Assembly: GCA_034509925.1 (NCBI GenBank)
Contig: CM067527.1
Coordinates: forward strand, 11,335,001-11,399,000
Origin: Hirudinaria manillensis
Lineage: Eukaryota; Annelida; Clitellata; Hirudinida; Hirudinidae
Direction: 5' to 3'
Length of the DNA stretch: 64,000 nucleotides
Below the pieces are notes generated by a model. That model was not told the origin of the DNA, ran no database searches, and saw only the letters and a program-made list of their open reading frames with translations. Every line of letters begins with the position of its first letter. Position 1 is the stretch's first letter. The position numbers were made by a program, and so were the translations under genes. Shown here in pieces: positions 58,776-64,000 of the stretch.

Positions 58776-60205
58776 TCAGGCAGGAAAGGCCTGAAATTCA
58801 AGGTTTGCGATCTTTTTCAATCCTCCCTCGGATAGTGGTAGATCCCAGAAAATGGCTACTGGAGCCAAGTTCAACTTCGTCTCTTCCGAAAAGATCAAGA
58901 ACCACAGATCGATTTTATCTTGATCGTTCTTTGGCTTTTCAGATGGATTTAATGTCTGATATCGTCTGAAGACGCGTTTGTAGGCGTCCCATTTGAAACA
59001 GTGAATTAGCTGAGCATAGGTGTGCAAAGCCATTCCTGCCTCCATTTTCCATTTCGAAAAGTCTGCCCCAGATTTCAGATAAATCAAAGCTCCCTTCCTC
59101 TGCTTCATCAACCACGAATGAGTCCAGGGATCGATTCCGCAGATGACGCTCATGCCGTACAAAGTGAAGATGTTCACCGTCACTTCGAGAGTCCCGTCAA
59201 ACGTCCACTCGCTCTGCTACATGTTGTGCCCAATCTCGTGGTAAACCCCCCAGAAAGCAGCCGATTTGAAAGAATTTGCACTCAGGAGAAAGCTTTCTTT
59301 ATTAGATTCGGCTACATCCAAATGAGTTACGATGGGATATCCGGCGTGCATGTATCCGTGAGAGGGTTGGATATCGGCTACTTGCCACATCTTGCGTTCC
59401 TTATCGATTTGAGTCCCTCTAAGATCACGATACGCCTTCAACAACTGGTCATACAAATCCATAACTTGGGTTGGATCATCGATATTTCTGATCGAAGAAG
59501 ATGGCAGAGTCACTGTGACATATTTTCCTGAAATGTCTGCCCACAATCCGGGATCGCATCGACTTTCTTTGAGGGATTTCCATTGCTTTTCGATCATTTG
59601 CACGAACGCGGAAGAATGTTTTGGGGGAAGTTCTTTGAGTTGCCTGAAAAGATCCACTTTGTCCGTCCACCTTCCAATCTCTTGTGAGGCATAGCCACTC
59701 AAGTTGGCTTCGCTGGCCTTGCTCAGCTCGGGCGCATATCCGGGACCGTGTGACTTTGAGATTTCTTTGGAATATGATATGCCAACTCCTAGCAAAATGT
59801 TCGTGTAAGCCATTTCGTTCGGCTTCTTACCTGGATTGCACTGTATGTAACCCCACGGAGTAGCCGCATGGACGAATGATCCTCCTTTTTAATGTATTCT
59901 TCCACTATTTGAATGGCAACTGACTCCCTAATGCCAGTGCTCATCAGGATGTCGAATGTTTCCAATTCTTTCGCGGTTTTTACACCTTGGTTCGAGTCCA
60001 AATTGAGAATTTTCACTTTGTTGGGGAGCTCTTTCCTGGTCAACCAATTCCTAACGTTTCTGTAGAGAATTGAATTTTCAAATGATCCATTCAGGTCACT
60101 TAGTTGATTGCCATAACCGCTGTGTGCGAAGACGAAAATCCGACCTTTGCCAAGTTCGGCAGCGGCCATGATGACATCTTCTTCGTTTCGTCCCGTCAAG
60201 ATAGG
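58776..60205 (-). pseudogene. TCAF-like protein with M60 peptidase domain, disrupted
   Basis: TCAF proteins bind TRPM8 channels in vertebrates and share a gluzincin M60-like domain. Segments in order: AAAELGKGRIFVFAHSGYG, FVHAATPWGYIQCNPGK, then MAYTNILLGVGISYS, WGVYHEIGHNM (HExxH zinc motif) and EVTVNIFTLYGM. One frame requires a base change at the AAAAAGG run near 59886 (EEYIKK to GGSFVHAATP), and TAG at 59217-59219 interrupts the reading directly after HEIGHNM; TAA at 60206-60208 bounds it upstream. No introns are seen over 1.4 kb and the N-terminus is missing, since TRIP4 ends 680 bp upstream. A truncated, possibly retrocopied pseudogene is most likely; uncorrected assembly errors are the alternative. 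Confidence 0.7.
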
Positions 60206-60208
60206 TTA

Positions 60209-60882
60209 AGGTATTACATCATCATTATAAGCTTTAAACTACATTTATTATGTGACAACGATTTTGTTAGAAAATTACTTTCGCTCTTGTCGGTATGATC
60301 CAGCAAAATAGAAACACAAAAAACACATACTTTTAAAACTACAAAGAACAGTAAAAACGCTGACTTAAAAACCAAAGTTTGCCCCACTAGATATCATGCT
60401 CGCAGTTTGAACTGTGTGAATCCACCCTCAGTTCTAATAACGACTAACGATTCATTTATACCTTAAATGAGCACTGATCAGAGTTATTGTCCTTATCTTG
60501 AGAAGACAACTCATATGCAAAGATACCAAATCTCATTATTTTAGGTTACTTAATGGGCTTGCATTTTACTTCTGGCCTATTAGAATATGTCTCATCAAAC
60601 ATCGGTGCTTATAAAGTGAAATCATTTCAGTTTCTTATAGTTTCCACCTTAATAGAATGCAATATGTACAAGGTGCAAATAGAAACCATGGGAATGCACC
60701 ATCTTTTCGTGGTGGTGGTTGTTTGGCAGGCCTGGGGAAACTTTTTTGTAAAAGATTCAAAGATTTCACATAAATTTTCAAAAATACCTGCAAAAACAAA
60801 TTTATTCACACAAGGTCAAAGATGCTTGATGTTTCTGAAATTCTACAATCTCTGCAAAGTACAGAACCCCTACAATACCGGC
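60209..60882. other. Spacer between TCAF-like copy and TRIP4
   Basis: No exon is recognisable on either strand. A plus-strand 147-codon frame at 60553-60996 overlaps the TRIP4 terminal exon and is a shadow. Confidence 0.6.
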
Positions 60883-63800
60883 TCAACACGATGCTTGCCA
60901 GTCCAACATTTTCTTAGCTCCTGCATGTATATGCTTATCAAGAGTATCTGTAAAATGGCAATTCATAGATCACATGCTAGAATAGTTCTCAAATAAAGTA
61001 TCGATATCTGTATTGATAACAATAGAATCTAGTTTTTTAAAGATAAAATGAATCTCACAGATTTTGTGCTGCCCCCTGATTGGCAGATTGATCTTCATTT
61101 CAAGAGGTTCTTCACAGATGAAAACATAGGGTGACTCTGATTCACCAGTCGTGTACTGATGGATAAAGAAATAAAGAATGATTAGTACGGCCATAGTGAC
61201 CTGCATGCATCATGCGTACTCATGACCGAATTTATTATGCTAATCGCTCTCTATGTGTGCTAGCAGTCGGTCGATCAAACAGACTTATTAAATATTTAAT
61301 CTTTTTCATAACTAGATCATGATTAATAATAATAATAATAATAATAACAATAACAACAATAATAATAATAATAAAAATAATAATAATAATAATAACAACG
61401 ATAATAATAATAATAATACTGGTAATAATAATAACAATTTGGTCTGTTAGAGTGGCACGTGTCCGGTGGACTTCAAGACCATCATGCCTGTACACATCGG
61501 CTACTCAATCCAAACCAAATGCCGTACAAAATGAACCTCTCAAAAGGTTCATCTCTGACAACTCAATGAGAACCTCACCTTGATCCTGTACTCTTCTTGT
61601 GGCAGGCAGTCCGTCACAACCACCCTACCCAAGATGACGCCTCGTTGGTAGCTGGGTGGAAACTTTAATTTCTTCCCTGTGGTGGTATTTTTTTTTACAA
61701 CAACGATAGTTAATTTCAATAAGGAATCAAGGAAAATAATTATTTAAAAATTAATTAAAAACTCGATAATTAATTAAAAATAATCACCTAACGATTTAAG
61801 ATTTGAAATAATAAATCATTGACCAAGTTAAAAATTAACCAACCGGGATATAGGGCTCTGTACATGGCCTCAACATTCTCTACTTCTGTAGGGTCAGGAA
61901 TTTTGCTTGTGGAGGCTATCCACAGGGGACCTCTATGATTGGTGTACCAGGTCCTACCCTCGTGCCTTTGGGAATAGAAGGATGATTTTTTGTTTTAGGT
62001 CAAAACAAAAGCACACGATTACAAATGTCCTCATTTTGACAAATTCGTTTTGCTTCGATTTAATAAAATTATGAATATTAGGTTAAAAAAATAAAAGAAA
62101 TTGCATCCCACTTTTTAATGCCGGCCACGAGCAAGGAAGCCCAAGGCTGGTGCATGCTGAGAGCCTTTCCCTGGTCGACGGTCATCTGTAGGTCACCGTC
62201 CTGAATGACCTGCAGATGGGATTTGCTTCTTCCATTGCATTCAGACAATGGTAGGGATGCTTCTGAGATGAACTAAAAGCAGTAAAAAGTAAAACGTTAA
62301 AATATCAAATGTTCCAGACAGATCAATGATCGATTGATTGATCAATAAAACATTCACACAAATCGCATCAAGAAGCTGATGATAATAATTATAACAATGT
62401 TTGTTATATATACATATAACCATTCTTCATCATCAATAATCACCTACTCAAGCAAACTCACCTCTGCCTTTAAGTTCGAGGGTTCGAATCCGATCCCGGT
62501 AACTCCTTCTCCGATCCTCCTCTCGTTCCTTCCGTCCGTTCCAAAGTTGGCAGCCATGACTGCAGAGTCCTCCGTGGCATCGTAATTCTCCGATTCCGTC
62601 TCGAAAACCCTCTTGTTGGCAAAGTCAAAGGTCACTTTGCAGGGTCCGAGTCGTGAGGCGAACCTCTGAGCCCTCTGCTCTTCTTCCTTTTTCTGGAGCA
62701 GTTTCTTTTCTTCTTCGTTCAGCCAGTTGTTGCCGGTCGTGGTGAAATAATCATTCTCGTCATCAATGACCCGCGTCCTCTTCACGCTGGCGATTCGAAT
62801 TTATCGAGATAATTAATTAACTAATTTAATTAATAAATGAAGTGGTTGATAAATAAAAGTTATTTACAATAAAATGTATTAATTCAATTGAAATTAATTA
62901 ATTAATTAAAAAAACGACAAGATGATTCTCAACGACGATGCCGACCTGTTCTTGTCGAACTCGAGCAACTTCTCCTTGTGTTCGATGGCCCTCTTCCAGT
63001 CCTCGTCCTCTGCATCCGCGTTCGAATCCTGTCGAGGGACGGAGGTCGCCTGAGGTCGCGCCATCAGCTGATCTCTCAGCTTCAGGCCTTTCTTGGAGTT
63101 CGAGGAGAGTATCTGCTCTTCTCGACTGCTGCACACCTGATGACGATGAAGACGACGACAATGTTGTTGTTAACAATTTCATTGGCAGATTAACCGTGAT
63201 AATGATAATGATGATTGTACTTGTGCATGCAACACGTTAAAAACGATGAAGCCGAGTAGTTGCTTGGACGACTGGTGTGCAATGAATGGTCACAAAAATG
63301 CTTTAACGTGTTGACTTATTCTTAAGCCAACTAGAATTATTATTGCTTTTAACTACCTATAAAGGTTATCAATGGAACTAATTTGGGCTACTAATGGCAA
63401 AAGCAAAATCAAGAATGATGATGATGATGATGATGATAACGATGATGATGATGATAATGACGATGATGATGATGATGATGATAACTGACCAAATTTCCAC
63501 AGAAGAAGCACGGTCCTGATCCCTCTTGTTCGCACACAATTCGACCGCATTCGAGGCAGTTGTTGACCAAGTCGTGCTTTGACGCTTGACATTCGCATGC
63601 ATGTCTCCCTGCGACGATGCGAATTGTTTGTCATGAATTCAATTATCAAACAAGTGATTAATAATAAAATATTTAATAAATATAAATTCCATTCCATGAT
63701 GTTAGTGATTACAAAGAAGCAGTAATTGAACAGCTTATATCACTGGCATTAAATTATTTTCTGAACAATTAAATATGGAAACCACAAATTCAATTATTCA

Positions 63801-64000
63801 TGTCAAGTCATCTCCACAAAGCCACAAGAAAGTCGTAAGAAGTCAGAACTTAAACAGCCACTCAAACTTCTAGAATCAGTCGGAACAACAACAACGACGA
63901 CGACAACGACAACCACAACAACAACAACGACTATTTGTTCACCGGGCAGTTTGGCTGCAGTTCTGTCCTTGCCATCAGTTCCAAACAATGGCACAAAGTT
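60883..64000 (-). CDS. TRIP4: TRIP4 / ASC-1 homologue, last nine exons
   Basis: Subunit of the ASC-1 complex, which acts in transcription coactivation and, with ASCC3, in splitting collided ribosomes. Exons (63943->64000, 63490-63608, 62946-63136, 62462-62786, 62112-62272, 61844-61965, 61579-61676, 61059-61155, 60883-60947) are all in phase and give 411 residues, close to the matching part of human TRIP4. The C2HC5 zinc finger is intact (CECQASKHDLVNNCLECG, IVCEQEGSGPCFFCG). A conserved SVKRTRVIDDENDYF block and coiled region follow. The ASCH domain reads LSMHQPWASLLVAGIKKHEG, RTWYTNHRGPLWIAST and VILGRVVVTDCL. The C-terminus is SESPYVFICEEP to LDKHIHAGAKK. No broken frames. The 5' exons lie beyond the window end. 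Confidence 0.95.
61325..61435. repeat. Interrupted (AAT/AAC)n in a TRIP4 intron
   Basis: AAT and AAC triplets inside the intron between the exons at 61579 and 61155. The minus-strand poly-Ile frame here is an artefact. Confidence 0.9.
63417..63482. repeat. (GAT)n in a TRIP4 intron, next to the donor
   Basis: GAT units end two bases from the donor (GTCAGT on the minus strand) of the zinc-finger exon. The triplet array thus lies at the very start of the intron. Confidence 0.9.

Noticed and set aside
48751-60208. UAR codons at Gln-like positions in the GIGYF and TCAF-like copies, hinting at an altered genetic code
   Set aside because: The intact cadherin, RRM, PH-AlaRS-like and TRIP4 genes use CAA/CAG freely, have no internal UAR over more than 3000 codons, and end at TGA or TAA. 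The stops cluster only in copies that also have frame changes.
60553-60996. 147-codon plus-strand frame
   Set aside because: Overlaps the well-supported antisense TRIP4 last exon and shows no family motif.

Overview
The window is metazoan nuclear DNA, most likely from an invertebrate bilaterian. It has spliced genes with GT-AG introns, Ty3/Gypsy, LINE and hAT remnants, and animal families (cadherin, TRIP4, GIGYF, TCAF/M60). I cannot name the species from sequence alone. The DNA is AT-rich and packed with simple repeats: ATC/GAT and AAT/ATT triplets, and GGAT, GTGA and AATG tetramers. Most long open frames are repeat artefacts.

Layout. 1-9.6 kb: repeat-rich DNA with one old retroelement fragment near 2.5 kb. 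9.6-17.35 kb (+): a three-exon transmembrane cadherin whose N-terminus and first cadherin repeat are swollen by microsatellite-like coding sequence; its second intron carries an antisense Gypsy-like remnant. 17.4-42.5 kb: essentially gene-free, dominated by micro- and minisatellites, including about 770 bp of GTGA. 42.6-46.2 kb: an intronless four-RRM gene (-), then a broken paralogue of it interrupted by a decayed Gypsy element with a 3' LTR. 48.6-50.5 kb (-): a disrupted GIGYF copy. 50.5-51.4 kb: a LINE fragment abutting the 5' end of a hAT element. 51.5-55.7 kb (-): a 16-exon gene joining a PH domain, five 32-residue repeats and a degenerate alanyl-tRNA-synthetase-like catalytic region. 56.8-58.0 kb: a complete internally deleted hAT element with 16-bp inverted ends and an 8-bp target duplication. 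58.2-58.7 kb (+): a HECT N-lobe-like fragment. 58.8-60.2 kb (-): a disrupted TCAF/M60-like peptidase. 60.9-64 kb (-): the last nine exons of a TRIP4 (ASC-1) orthologue, running off the window.

The PH-repeat-AlaRS-like gene is the most unusual object. All its splice phases agree, class II motifs follow each other in the order expected for AlaRS, yet the motif 3 arginine and the GPCGPCSE loop are missing and the protein ends before any editing domain. It looks like a membrane- or scaffold-directed synthetase pseudoenzyme. I know of no described PH-AlaRS fusion. It lies between two hAT copies in the same orientation.

All joins are inferred by eye from reading frame, splice consensus and recalled family motifs; no search or transcript evidence was available.
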